Below the pieces are notes generated by a model. It did no database searches. It was not told where the DNA came from and saw only the letters and a program-made list of their open reading frames with translations. A stretch of DNA of 64,000 nt, taken from positions 27,612 through 91,611 of the forward strand of contig DWWT01000059.1 in the NCBI GenBank assembly GCA_019119575.1. Reading direction: 5' to 3'. The position numbers and the translations under genes were made by a program. Each line of letters opens with the position of its first letter. Positions within the stretch are counted from its first letter, which is position 1. The stretch comes from Candidatus Enterocloster excrementipullorum. GTDB taxonomy: Bacteria > Bacillota > Clostridia > Lachnospirales > Lachnospiraceae. This document shows positions 23,344 to 32,761 of the stretch, piece after piece.

Positions 23344-26159
23344 GAATCATACCAAAACGCACAAAGGTGAGAATGGAGCTGTTTAAGGGAATTGAACTGG
23401 TGGATGTGCTGGTGGCAGGCGCCGGCATGGGCATCAGCGCCTCCTTTCTGGTCTCCAATCTCCCAGGGAATCTAGTTCTTTCCGTAATTGCTCTGCTTAT
23501 CACAGTGGGCCTTGTGGTTCCCATCGAGGACGATAAGGGATATATTCTTCTTTTCAATGTGCTGAAATACTTGGGGAGATACCGGGTATTCTATAAACGA
23601 TCCGCTCTTCAGGAAAAAAAGGAGCAGGCACAGGAACAGGCAGAGGAGCAGGCCGCTGGCAAGAAAAAGAAGCTCTCTCTTGGCAGCGGCAGAAGGAAGG
23701 GGCCTGCGGGCCTGCCGGGGATATCTCTGGAGGATATCACGCCCTTTACGGGAATTGACGGCAATTACATTGTCTATGGCTCCTCCTACAGTGCGGTGGT
23801 CATGAGTATTCCCTCTGTGGAGTTTCGCTTTTACAGCGAGAACCGGCAGAACAGCGTGATCGACCGCTGCCTGGGGGCAATTCTGAGAACCTCAGCGGCT
23901 GACGAGGTGATCAGCATGGTCAAGCTGGATCGTCCGGTGATTTACGATGAATTTATCGAGTCAGAGAGGAAGAAGCTGGACGATCTGAAGGAGGCCTACC
24001 TGAACGGACTTCTGACAGACGAGGAGCTGACCACCCGGGTGGGGATTGTCTACGACCGAATCCGGCAGCTGGAGGATTTTGACTATAAAAATAAGGTCTA
24101 CATGCCCTTTCACTACCTGATGTTTTTCTACAAGGACAGAAACTTCCTCCAGGGACAGATTGAGAACGCCATCGCCACCTTCGCGTCCAACAACATGATC
24201 TGCCATCAGTTAAAGGGGCCCGAGCTGGCCGTATTCTTAAAGTACAATTACGGCATGGAGTTTGACGAGAGGGAGGCAAAGAGCCTCAGCCCGGAGGAGT
24301 ACATGGACTGGATCCTGCCGGACACGGTTCGCTTCTCCTCACGCACCGTACAGTATGATGATCTGATCACCCATAATTTCAGGCTCCGGGACTACCCCAT
24401 GGTGGTGGGAAATGCCTGGGGAAGCACATTGTTCAATATCCTGGGAACCAAGGTAGTCTTAAAGATGACCCCCATAGACCGCTACAAGGGCATCCGTCAG
24501 ATCGACCGATCCATCGACGAGCTGCGGGAGCAGGAGGCCAATACAGGCAAGACCAGTAAGCTCATGGAGGTGTCCATGCACATCGACACCCTCTCCGAGG
24601 TGCTGCGGCTCCTGCAGGGAGAGAATGAGATTTTGTTCAATGTCAGCACCTATGTGACAGTGGACGACTATGAGCTGTCCCAGGAGATGAAGCAGCCCGG
24701 CGGCGTCAAAAAGAAGAATGTCACCAGCTTTAAAAAGCAGGTGCGGCGGGAGCTGTCCGAGGAGGGCTTTAAGGTGACGGATATGATGCTTCAGCAGTTT
24801 GAGGCCTACAGCTCCTCCCAGCTTTCCGGATACGACGCCTTTAAAAAATACCAGAGGGGCATCCACTCCAATTCCGTGGCAGCGGCCTTCCCCTATGTGT
24901 TTAAGAGCCTCTGCGACGACAACGGCATTTATATCGGCCAGTCCGGGAGTATTCCCGTGTTTATCAACTTTTTCCAGAGAGACAGGGAGCGCGTCAACAG
25001 CAATACCGTGATTATCGGAAAATCCGGCTCCGGCAAATCCTATGCCACCAAGACCATTTTGGCTCAGCTGGCGGCGGAGAACAGCAAGATTTTCATTTTG
25101 GATCCGGAGAATGAGTATTCCAAGCTGGCTCTCAATATGAACGGCAAGGTGATCGACGTGGGAAGCGCCACCCAGGGACGCCTAAATCCCTTCCACATCA
25201 TCACAACCCTTTCCGATGAGGAGGGGGACGATGATATGGCCGCAGCGGATGCAGAGATGGAGGAGGGAGGACCTGCTACCAGCTTTACCACCCACCTGCA
25301 GTTCTTGGAGGAGTTTTACCGGCAGATCCTTCCGGGAATCGACGCAGATGCCCTGGAGTATCTGAACAATATTACCATCCGCATGTATGAGGCAAAGGGA
25401 ATTGACGACATGACGGATTTAAGCCGGCTGACACCGGAGGACTTCCCCACATTTGATGACCTGTACGACAAGATCCTCAACGATTTCCAGCTGACCAGCG
25501 GCGAATACAGCAAGAGCAACCTGCGGGTGCTGCTCAACTATATTTCCAAGTTCGCCACCGGCGGACGAAATTCTGTTCTGTGGAACGGGCCGGCCAGCAT
25601 CAGCACCAACGAAAACTTTATCGTGTTTAACTTCCAGTCCCTGCTGGCGAATAAGAACAATACCATTGCAAATGCCCAGATGCTTCTGGTGCTCAAGTGG
25701 CTGGACAACGAGATTATTAAAAACAGGGATTACAACATCAAGTATCAGGCCAGCCGGAAGATCGTGGTGGTCATCGACGAGGCCCATGTATTTATCGACA
25801 GCAAGTATCCCATTGCCCTGGACTTTATGTATCAGCTGGCGAAGCGGATCCGCAAGTACAACGGCATGCAGATGGTAATCACCCAGAATATCAAGGACTT
25901 TGTGGGAACCGAGGAGCTGGCGCGCAAGTCCACGGCAATCATCAATGCCAGCCAGTATTCCTTTATCTTCCCTCTGGCGCCCAACGATATGCAGGATCTG
26001 TGCAAGCTGTATGAGAAGGCGGGAGCCATCAATGAGAGCGAGCAGGAGGATATCGTGAACAACGGCCGGGGCCGCGCCTTTGTAATTACGTCCCCGTCCG
26101 AGCGCACCTGCGTGGATATTGTTGCGGCTGAGGGAATCGAAGATTTATTTACAATGTAA
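23340..26159 (+). CDS. virB4: VirB3(PrgI)-VirB4 fusion ATPase of the T4SS
   Basis: A 939-residue protein. Residues about 1-90 carry the two-helix PrgI/VirB3-like membrane module (ELVDVLVAGAGMGISASFLV, then LVLSVIALLITVGLVVP and YILLFNVLKYLGRYRVFY). The rest is the VirB4/TraE ATPase that energises assembly: Walker A IIGKSGSGKSYATK near residue 558, DPENEYSKL, Walker B VVVIDEAHVFID near residue 810 and RIRKYNGMQMVITQNIKDF. Many Gram-positive systems encode the PrgI part as a separate gene, so fusion is a mild departure. The ATG at 23340 overlaps the preceding stop. A charged KKEQAQEQAEEQ linker separates the two modules. All catalytic motifs are intact. Confidence 0.92.
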   Translation: MRIIPKRTKVRMELFKGIELVDVLVAGAGMGISASFLVSNLPGNLVLSVIALLITVGLVVPIEDDKGYILLFNVLKYLGRYRVFYKRSALQEKKEQAQEQAEEQAAGKKKKLSLGSGRRKGPAGLPGISLEDITPFTGIDGNYIVYGSSYSAVVMSIPSVEFRFYSENRQNSVIDRCLGAILRTSAADEVISMVKLDRPVIYDEFIESERKKLDDLKEAYLNGLLTDEELTTRVGIVYDRIRQLEDFDYKNKVYMPFHYLMFFYKDRNFLQGQIENAIATFASNNMICHQLKGPELAVFLKYNYGMEFDEREAKSLSPEEYMDWILPDTVRFSSRTVQYDDLITHNFRLRDYPMVVGNAWGSTLFNILGTKVVLKMTPIDRYKGIRQIDRSIDELREQEANTGKTSKLMEVSMHIDTLSEVLRLLQGENEILFNVSTYVTVDDYELSQEMKQPGGVKKKNVTSFKKQVRRELSEEGFKVTDMMLQQFEAYSSSQLSGYDAFKKYQRGIHSNSVAAAFPYVFKSLCDDNGIYIGQSGSIPVFINFFQRDRERVNSNTVIIGKSGSGKSYATKTILAQLAAENSKIFILDPENEYSKLALNMNGKVIDVGSATQGRLNPFHIITTLSDEEGDDDMAAADAEMEEGGPATSFTTHLQFLEEFYRQILPGIDADALEYLNNITIRMYEAKGIDDMTDLSRLTPEDFPTFDDLYDKILNDFQLTSGEYSKSNLRVLLNYISKFATGGRNSVLWNGPASISTNENFIVFNFQSLLANKNNTIANAQMLLVLKWLDNEIIKNRDYNIKYQASRKIVVVIDEAHVFIDSKYPIALDFMYQLAKRIRKYNGMQMVITQNIKDFVGTEELARKSTAIINASQYSFIFPLAPNDMQDLCKLYEKAGAINESEQEDIVNNGRGRAFVITSPSERTCVDIVAAEGIEDLFTM

Positions 26160-26176
26160 TATGGAGGCGGAAGAAC

Positions 26177-26974
26177 ATGAAAAGGAAATGGATGGCCATT
26201 TGGACAGCGGCTGCTGCGGCAGCGCTCTGCATGGCCGGATGCTCCGGCGGGGGAGAGAAAAAGGAGACGGTGAGCGCGGTGGCGGACGGCGTCCTCACTG
26301 TGGGAATCGTAAACGGAGGGGATATATTTGCCTCCAAGGAGGGAGACACGTACAGCGGCATTGAGCCCATGCTTGTAAATGCATTGGGAGATGCCCTGGA
26401 TGTCACCGTGGAGTATGTGGAGGTCTCCGGCACGCAGGAGCTTCTGCAGCTTTTGGATGCAGGCACCGTGGATGCGGCCGTCGGCCGGATTGCGGAGAAC
26501 GACGCGTACAGCCAGCGGTATCTGTCCACGAGAAATTACGGCAAAAAAGGGCTGTACCTGGTCACCAGAAGGAATGACTATACGGACACGCTGGCAGGCT
26601 TTTCCCAGATGAATGTGGGGATTACCCAGGCGGTCCCCTCCAACCTTCGGGTGGAGATACCGGGCCTGGAGGATGTGAATGTTTCGGAATATCCGGACTC
26701 CGCGGGCATTCCGGCTGGCCTTGCGGAGGAGGTAATCGCCGCAGCGGTCTGCACGGAGCGGGAGGCTCTGGGACTCCTCTCGGAGGATGTACAGGTTCAG
26801 GAGCTTCTGGGCGGACCCAGGGAAGCCTATGTGGCCCTCTTTCCTCTGGGGCAGGAGGAGCTGGCTGGATATATGAATCAGGTGATCAGCCAGTATCTGG
26901 ACGAGATGGCCCAGGCGGGCGGGGAAGAGACGGCTGAGGAGGAGCTTCCCGCCCAGACGGAAGGAGAGGAGTAG
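26177..26974 (+). CDS. lipoprotein with periplasmic-binding-protein-3-like domain
   Basis: A 265-residue lipoprotein with lipobox MAGC (Cys near residue 22) and a domain that looks like an amino-acid-type solute-binding protein (SBP family 3). The parts GVLTVGIVNGGDIFA, YSGIEPMLVNALGDALDVTVEYVEV and LLQLLDAGTVDAAVGRIAENDAY follow the usual fold order, and NVGITQAVPSNLRVEIPGL opens the second lobe. No transporter permease lies nearby; it sits 17 bases behind virB4 in the T4SS run. It may sense a ligand or be a wall-side T4SS part. The acidic C-terminal tail (GGEETAEEELPAQTEGEE) is unusual for the family. Confidence 0.75.
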   Translation: MKRKWMAIWTAAAAAALCMAGCSGGGEKKETVSAVADGVLTVGIVNGGDIFASKEGDTYSGIEPMLVNALGDALDVTVEYVEVSGTQELLQLLDAGTVDAAVGRIAENDAYSQRYLSTRNYGKKGLYLVTRRNDYTDTLAGFSQMNVGITQAVPSNLRVEIPGLEDVNVSEYPDSAGIPAGLAEEVIAAAVCTEREALGLLSEDVQVQELLGGPREAYVALFPLGQEELAGYMNQVISQYLDEMAQAGGEETAEEELPAQTEGEE

Positions 26975-26976
26975 CA

Positions 26977-27291
26977 ATGGCCTATTTTGACAGCCCGAAA
27001 AACCGGGCGATCTGGGAGCGCGAGCTGCGGGGCCTTCGAGCGGAGAAGGAGCGCAGGGCCAGGGAGGGCTATACCCCCAATGAGGCCAGAAGCAAGGCCG
27101 CACAGGTCAAGAAGGAGGAGAACCCATTCCGCAGACGGACCAATCTTAAGGAGCTGGAGCGCCAGGAGCAGGAGGCAAGGGAGGCCCGGCGGGCAGCCCG
27201 GCCGGCCCGGCAGCGCGGCATGGAGAGACAGAGGGAGCCGGAGCGCAGACGCCAGGAGCCGGTTATGCAGACCGGGGGAAGGACATTATGA
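26977..27291 (+). CDS. small highly charged protein of unknown function
   Basis: A 104-residue protein rich in Arg, Glu, Lys and Gln, almost without hydrophobic residues. It likely forms a long helix or coiled coil with a basic C-terminal part (ARRAARPARQRGMERQREPERRRQEP). It begins two bases after the lipoprotein stop, behind GGAGAGGAG, and overlaps the next gene by four bases, so it is surely part of the same transcript. I cannot assign it to a family. It could be a cytoplasmic adaptor of the ATPases or bind nucleic acid or phospholipid by charge. Confidence 0.65.
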   Translation: MAYFDSPKNRAIWERELRGLRAEKERRAREGYTPNEARSKAAQVKKEENPFRRRTNLKELERQEQEAREARRAARPARQRGMERQREPERRRQEPVMQTGGRTL

Positions 27292-28523
27292 GAATGGGGA
27301 AAACCTGCCTGATTTTGGCAGCATGCTTTTTCTGCACGGTGCTGGGACCAGCGGTTCCCTCAAAGGCAGATCCGATCGAGCTGGAATGCGTCCTCACGGC
27401 GGAGGATGTGGGAAATGGGTATGAGTACACCATACCTGGCATCGGCACATTTACTGTAAATGGAAGGGACGGGGAGACCTTGAGCGCGGCGGTATTCTCC
27501 CTGGAGGACGGCTGTGAGGCAGAGCTTTTCCGGGACGGATACGAGGCGGATTTCAATGACGGCGTGATTTTGGAAAACGGCTCCTATGAGCTGCGGATCT
27601 ATAAAGCCGGGGCAGAGCAGGGAGGCTATGGCGTCTTTCACTTCACCGTGGAAAACTCATATGGGGATATGGCCAGCTATGACCGCGAGAACGTGGTGCA
27701 GGTCAGCAACCCGGAGATGGAGCTCTCCTACAGCGCAGAGACCGGGCAGTTTACCTATACCCTTCCGGATGGGGAGTATTTTCGATCGACGGTTCCCTTC
27801 GGAGGATGGGCGGGCATCCGTGCACAGGTGGAGACATCCAGGAGCATGAATGTCTACCGGGTGTTAAAGGACGGGGAGCCCCAGGATTTTTCCGAGGGAC
27901 TGGTCTTTACCCAGCCGGGAAGCTACCGCATCACCATGTGGGACAATGAGCTGGGACTTAATGGGGACACCAGCTACCGCATTGACTATTGCTTTGTTCT
28001 CTATTCCTCCCGGCCGCAGAATGTCAGCCACATCAATGCGCCTATGGGATTTGAGGTGGAGTCTGTGAGCTGGAATGGTGTTCCCCTGGGGACTGCGGAT
28101 CCGTCCTTCGCGCATCTGGAGCTGGATGGCACCTATGAGATCACCTTTCTGGCTCCCGAGGCAGGGGCGCGCTGGAGCATGGGCCTGACACGGGACACCA
28201 CGGCCCCGGCGCTGTGGTTCTCTGAGGATATCAGCGGGGGAAGGGCGGAGGATTATCTGGATTTCACCCCATCGGACCCGGACTGCCAGATCGATATTTT
28301 GTGGAATGGCCAGCAGGCGGAGGCTTACGGCTCGCGCCTGGCCATGGATGGAAGATATGTGATTACTGTTACGGATCAGGCTGGCAACAGCCGGGAATAT
28401 GATTTTACGCTCCGGAAAGGCTTTTCCATCTGGAGCGGCTATATGATTATAATACCTGTTCTATTGGCTGCGGCTGCGGGAGGAACCATCCTCTACTGGC
28501 GCAGGCATATGAGGGTTTTATAA
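27288..28523 (+). CDS. membrane-anchored surface protein, small paralogue
   Basis: A 411-residue protein with a signal peptide (residues about 1-25), beta-rich domains and a C-terminal helix (YMIIIPVLLAAAAGGTILYW) followed by basic residues. From residue 235 (SHINAPMGFEVESVSWNGVP) it aligns with the end of the protein at 17692-19395: both have HINAP/FNAPQGF, a LELDGTYEI / LEEDGTYII strand, a TDQAGNSREYDFT / YDAAGNMGYAEFT terminal strand and the same anchor topology. The duplication within one operon suggests a heteromeric outer assembly. The start overlaps the previous stop. Function unknown. Confidence 0.75.
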   Translation: MRMGKTCLILAACFFCTVLGPAVPSKADPIELECVLTAEDVGNGYEYTIPGIGTFTVNGRDGETLSAAVFSLEDGCEAELFRDGYEADFNDGVILENGSYELRIYKAGAEQGGYGVFHFTVENSYGDMASYDRENVVQVSNPEMELSYSAETGQFTYTLPDGEYFRSTVPFGGWAGIRAQVETSRSMNVYRVLKDGEPQDFSEGLVFTQPGSYRITMWDNELGLNGDTSYRIDYCFVLYSSRPQNVSHINAPMGFEVESVSWNGVPLGTADPSFAHLELDGTYEITFLAPEAGARWSMGLTRDTTAPALWFSEDISGGRAEDYLDFTPSDPDCQIDILWNGQQAEAYGSRLAMDGRYVITVTDQAGNSREYDFTLRKGFSIWSGYMIIIPVLLAAAAGGTILYWRRHMRVL

Positions 28524-28576
28524 TAAAGCAGCAGCTGTTCAAAACGGCTGTGCACAATAAAAAGGAGGAAAGATAT

Positions 28577-28909
28577 ATGACACCTGTATTATTAAGTTCC
28601 AGCAACCCTTTCCAGGCAGCAGCAGGCCCCATTGTTGAGCTGATCAATATGGCGGCGGGTCCCCTTCTGATGATCGTGGCGGCCCTGGGCGTAATCTACT
28701 GCATCATCCTGGGCGCTAAGCTGGCAAAGGCGGAGGAGCCTCAGGACCGCGAGAAGGCGAAGGGCGCGTTAAAGAACGCGATTATCGGCTTTGTGCTGAT
28801 TTTCGTGCTCATTGCGGCTCTGAATTTGATGCTGCCGGCTCTGACCAGCTGGATGAACACGAGCGCCGATACAGATATTTCTATTGATTTTGACGGCGGC
28901 TCCAACTAA
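28577..28909 (+). CDS. VirB2/TrbC-like pilin
   Basis: A 110-residue protein with two hydrophobic helices (about residues 20-46 and 66-90) joined by a charged loop (KLAKAEEPQDREKAKGALKNA), the topology of VirB2/TrbC T4SS pilins. AAGGAGG lies nine bases before the ATG at 28577. There is no long cleavable signal; the short N-terminus TPVLLSSSNPFQAA may be all that precedes the first helix. The acidic C-terminus (TDISIDFDGG) would be exposed. A 53-base gap separates it from the upstream surface protein, the largest in this part of the run, so it might have extra expression. It would build the conduit or pilus. Confidence 0.75.
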   Translation: MTPVLLSSSNPFQAAAGPIVELINMAAGPLLMIVAALGVIYCIILGAKLAKAEEPQDREKAKGALKNAIIGFVLIFVLIAALNLMLPALTSWMNTSADTDISIDFDGGSN

Positions 28910-29005
28910 AACGGCAGCCGATCAGACGGCAGAGAAGCGGGGGTGAGGCCCTCTTTTGCGGCCTCATTTCCCGCTCCGGCTAAAGGAGAGGAGGGGAAGA
29001 ACGTC

Positions 29006-32000
29006 TTGCGTTTTGTGAAAAGAATATTATGCTTATTTTTGATTCTGCCATGTGTTTTGTTTACAGGATGCAATTCTATTATTTTAAAGGGCGACTTGTC
29101 AGTGAAGAACTACGAGCCGCCCACCCTTCCCGTTGCTATTTCTGATCACGTGGAGCAGAAGGTGGAGGAGGCCGAGGAAACCTTTGATTATGAAAAATAT
29201 CAGATCGAAGGCCTCAATGCCTTTTATATTCTGCCGAGCCATGAAAATAAGCCGGACGAGATGGTTGACTTTAAGGTGCTGGACTACCAGGAGGACGTGG
29301 GCTTTATCTACGCCTACAAAACGCCCTACTATGGACCCGACGACGAGAGCGAGGGCCTTACGGTAAGCGCGGTGGGGGACGTGGGAGACGGGGAGGACTT
29401 GGAGACACGGACAGCCACGGAAACCCAGGACACCAGCCTTTTGGTTACGGTGCTCATGTCCTACCGCCCGGACACAGGGGCGTACCATGTATTTTTCACC
29501 TGCCTGGAGAGCGGCATTGACGCGGAGGCAGTGGAGAAGGAGGTGGACGAGGAGCTGGGAACGATTTCGGGAAGCGTCACGGAAAACCGCCTGATGGCCC
29601 AGAAGCTCTCCGGCCAGGAGCTGTATTTTCTCTATCAGGAAAATATAGGCTATCTGTTCAATTCCCAGGGGGAGGAGGTCTGGTCCTATGACTACAACAT
29701 CGTGGTGAACCAGGAGGTGGAGAAGCTCATCGAGCGGCACGCGAAATCCGGCTATACGGCGGATGTCACCATCAGCGATGTGGTCATGGACGGAGCCCGC
29801 TATCTGTATATCCCCATTGCAGTTGAGCTGGAGAAGGAGGGGGATGACGGAATCGATCTGGACAGCTTTTCGGAAAATGACAAGGAGCTGGAGAGCAGCA
29901 GCTTCCGCGCGGTTCTCTGCTGCTACAATGTGAATGTGGGGGGTAATAATCAGGAAAATATCCGCTTTACCTCCACCAATGAAAACTGGGAGAGGCAGAG
30001 GGCTGCCTGGCTGGAATACGACGGAGCCACCTTTTCCAGTAAGAAGGAGATGGAGGATTACCAGAAGAATGTCACCATGGACCGCCTCAAGACGGGAGCG
30101 GCGGGAGGCTGCAGGGACCTGTTCACCTATTTTTATACGGCAGGCAATGCGCTCAATCTGGAGCTCTGGGGCGTGCCGGACATTTTTGAGGTATATGATG
30201 ATCATCTGTCAGACTGGATTTTTGAGAACTATGACCTGCTGATACAGCATGGCACAGAGGATTACCTCATGCGCAGATTTGGATGGAATTACCGCGTTTT
30301 TTGGTCGATTTTTTCCTTCCTGCACTATCGGCCATTCTATCAGCCGCGCGCCTTCTGGAACAGTCTCTCTCTGGAAGAGCGGGAGGAGTGGTACTACACG
30401 GTAAAGACTGCGATGGCTCTCTACTTCCAGGAGGAGGGCGGCATAAGGATTCCCCCTATGGGTATGGGAGCATGGAGCAGCCGTGACCAGACGAACGAGT
30501 CGCCGCTGTCAAATTTCTTGACGCTTTTGCCGTATTTTCAGGATACCTATGCGCTGGAGGCTCTCTTTGCGGGAAAGACCACGGTCTATGAAAATGGGGA
30601 GACAGAAACCAGGCTTGCGGATATACGGATTCCAGGCAGGCTGGCCGCCAGAGACGCGCAGCGGCCGGAGATTCAGGTGGCGGAGTACACAGAGCCCCTG
30701 ACGCGCACCTTCTACTATGAGGAGGAGGTAGAGACAGAGAATGAGGAAGGGGAGACGGAGACCGAGATCATCACGGTGGAGGTCACAGAGACAACCCCTA
30801 GTGTACCGCTGACCTATGAGCTCACGCTGGCGGATGACACAATGGTTTTCTGGATAGAGGGCGAGGAGACGGACGCGGAGGTCATTCCTTCCGGAAGCTT
30901 CGGGGTGCTCTATCTGGAGGATGTGTCCGAGCCGGATACGCCGGACGAGGAATCCCTCTCCATGGCTGTCTACGACGACGGGCAGGCGGTTCGTCCCATC
31001 GAGGATGCCAGCGTCCGGGGCAAGATAACGGACGGGGGATTTTACTATTATGACAATACGGAAACGGCTGCTGTGATCACCAGCACCGGCATCACCTTTT
31101 ACCAGCGCTCCGGGCAGGAACGTGTGTTTAAGCCTATAGCATATGCGCCCTCTGAGGATCTGGCCCAGCCCTCAGGCATGACCATCTCGGTTGCCGGCGG
31201 GGAAAGCTATCTGGACACCGTCTCCAGCGAGGAGGTGGCCGATGTGGGGGAGGAGCAGGACGCGGTCATTGATGAGAAGCTGGAGAGCGGAAAGGACACC
31301 GAGATCTACAGCGGCACCGATCTGGCTCCTCTGAACCGGAATGAATTTGTGATTTCCACCATGTACAATGGAATCATCCTCTACAATCTGCGGAGCGGCC
31401 TCAGCGTCTCCCTGGAGGACGGCTGCTATTATGCCAGCTTTCCCGGAAAGGGGTCTGGCCAGGACCGATCCTTTATGGTGGTTGGATATCAGACGGATGA
31501 ATATTTTTATCAGCCAAATGACATTGCCTGGGCAAAGTGCTATGAGATGGATCTGGCAGCCAGAGGCCAGGAGCTGGAGAAGGAGGCTGTGAATGATTAT
31601 ATCGATGATCTGGCGGATGCGTATTTGAGCCGCACCCACCGGGTACAGATGACAGAGGACGGCAAAGGATATGTGCCGGTGGAGCCGGACGAGGCGGGAG
31701 AGACAGCCAATCAGCAGGCTGAGACCCTGTTCTTTGGCGCGGAGGGAAGCGCGGAGGGTGAGCTGCGCGGGCTCATCGAACGGATGGGATTTTCCATTGA
31801 TTTTGAGGAGCTGTGGGACCATACCCGGCAGGTTCGGGAAAAGCTGCAGAATCAGAGAATTGCGCTCACGGAGCTCTACGCCCTGGCCGGGCTGGGCGTG
31901 ATCAGCCAGACCCCCGCAGGCGGAAATCTTTTGGAGATCGAGGGCCGGCTGATCCGGGCGCCCTACACCAGCAATCTTGAGAATATTTTGGTGGAGCTGG

Positions 32001-32749
32001 CATTGACGGACTACGCGGTCGACAGGATCGAGTCGTCGGAGGAGCGGGCGCTCTACCGCGGGTATCAGGAGAGCCAGAGGGAGCTTTCTGGCTCCATGGC
32101 TGTTATCAACAGCATTATGACAGAGGGAAGCGGCGTGAGCACGGGAGAAAGCGGCCGCCTGCAGGCAGACAAGCAGGATGTGGCCAAGGCCCAGAGGGCG
32201 CTGGAGGAATCTGTATTTTACCAGGAGGTGCTGGCGGATCTCCAGGCCCGGTATGAGAAGGAGCATTACGGGGCGGAGGGCCAGAGCTGGGATTCCTACA
32301 TGCAGGAGATGCTGGAGCTTGTGAGCCCGGACTACTCCACCAACACCAGGGAGGAGGGAATGCGGGAGTTCTGCCAGGCAGCGGGAATTTCGGAGGAGCT
32401 GACGGATCTGGACGAGCTGGCGGGGGATCTGTCAGGGGTGTACCGCGTCTCTGAGCTGGAGGAGCTGATCATCGAGTACAAGGTTTCCGGGGCCGCTTAT
32501 CAAAATACAGGCTATAAGCAGGAACTGCAGGAATATCGGGATGCCCACTATGATTCGGAGGCAGAGCGGCTGGCAGCCTTCCGAGGCGCTGGATTCTACA
32601 CGATCATTACCAATCTCCAGGTGCAGAACATGGAGTATCTGGAGGAGAATGATATGACATGGGAGGAGCTGCTGGAGAGCATTATCCAAAAGTGCGGTTC
32701 CGGCATTGTCCTTCCCTCGGAGGCAGAGGAAGAGAGCAACGACGATTAA
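29006..32749 (+). CDS. giant lipoprotein of unknown function in the T4SS locus
   Basis: About 1247 residues when started at the TTG at 29006, which lies behind GGAGAGGAGGGG and gives a standard lipoprotein signal (basic VKR, hydrophobic LCLFLILPCV, lipobox LFTGC). The open frame reaches back to 28943 but adds a poor N-terminus. After the lipid anchor come predicted mixed alpha/beta regions, a Glu/Thr-rich insert with ENEEGETETE near residue 585, and a helical C-terminal third. It is the largest protein of the operon and has no family I recognise. Exposed size and lipid anchoring suit a wall-spanning collar or outer component. It ends 12 bases before the RsbW-like gene. Confidence 0.7.
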   Translation: MRFVKRILCLFLILPCVLFTGCNSIILKGDLSVKNYEPPTLPVAISDHVEQKVEEAEETFDYEKYQIEGLNAFYILPSHENKPDEMVDFKVLDYQEDVGFIYAYKTPYYGPDDESEGLTVSAVGDVGDGEDLETRTATETQDTSLLVTVLMSYRPDTGAYHVFFTCLESGIDAEAVEKEVDEELGTISGSVTENRLMAQKLSGQELYFLYQENIGYLFNSQGEEVWSYDYNIVVNQEVEKLIERHAKSGYTADVTISDVVMDGARYLYIPIAVELEKEGDDGIDLDSFSENDKELESSSFRAVLCCYNVNVGGNNQENIRFTSTNENWERQRAAWLEYDGATFSSKKEMEDYQKNVTMDRLKTGAAGGCRDLFTYFYTAGNALNLELWGVPDIFEVYDDHLSDWIFENYDLLIQHGTEDYLMRRFGWNYRVFWSIFSFLHYRPFYQPRAFWNSLSLEEREEWYYTVKTAMALYFQEEGGIRIPPMGMGAWSSRDQTNESPLSNFLTLLPYFQDTYALEALFAGKTTVYENGETETRLADIRIPGRLAARDAQRPEIQVAEYTEPLTRTFYYEEEVETENEEGETETEIITVEVTETTPSVPLTYELTLADDTMVFWIEGEETDAEVIPSGSFGVLYLEDVSEPDTPDEESLSMAVYDDGQAVRPIEDASVRGKITDGGFYYYDNTETAAVITSTGITFYQRSGQERVFKPIAYAPSEDLAQPSGMTISVAGGESYLDTVSSEEVADVGEEQDAVIDEKLESGKDTEIYSGTDLAPLNRNEFVISTMYNGIILYNLRSGLSVSLEDGCYYASFPGKGSGQDRSFMVVGYQTDEYFYQPNDIAWAKCYEMDLAARGQELEKEAVNDYIDDLADAYLSRTHRVQMTEDGKGYVPVEPDEAGETANQQAETLFFGAEGSAEGELRGLIERMGFSIDFEELWDHTRQVREKLQNQRIALTELYALAGLGVISQTPAGGNLLEIEGRLIRAPYTSNLENILVELALTDYAVDRIESSEERALYRGYQESQRELSGSMAVINSIMTEGSGVSTGESGRLQADKQDVAKAQRALEESVFYQEVLADLQARYEKEHYGAEGQSWDSYMQEMLELVSPDYSTNTREEGMREFCQAAGISEELTDLDELAGDLSGVYRVSELEELIIEYKVSGAAYQNTGYKQELQEYRDAHYDSEAERLAAFRGAGFYTIITNLQVQNMEYLEENDMTWEELLESIIQKCGSGIVLPSEAEEESNDD

Positions 32750-32761
32750 GGAGGACGCGTT

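Noticed and set aside
28943..29005. upstream GTG start for the giant lipoprotein
   Set aside because: It adds about 21 polar residues before the lipoprotein signal and has a weaker ribosome binding site than the TTG at 29006.
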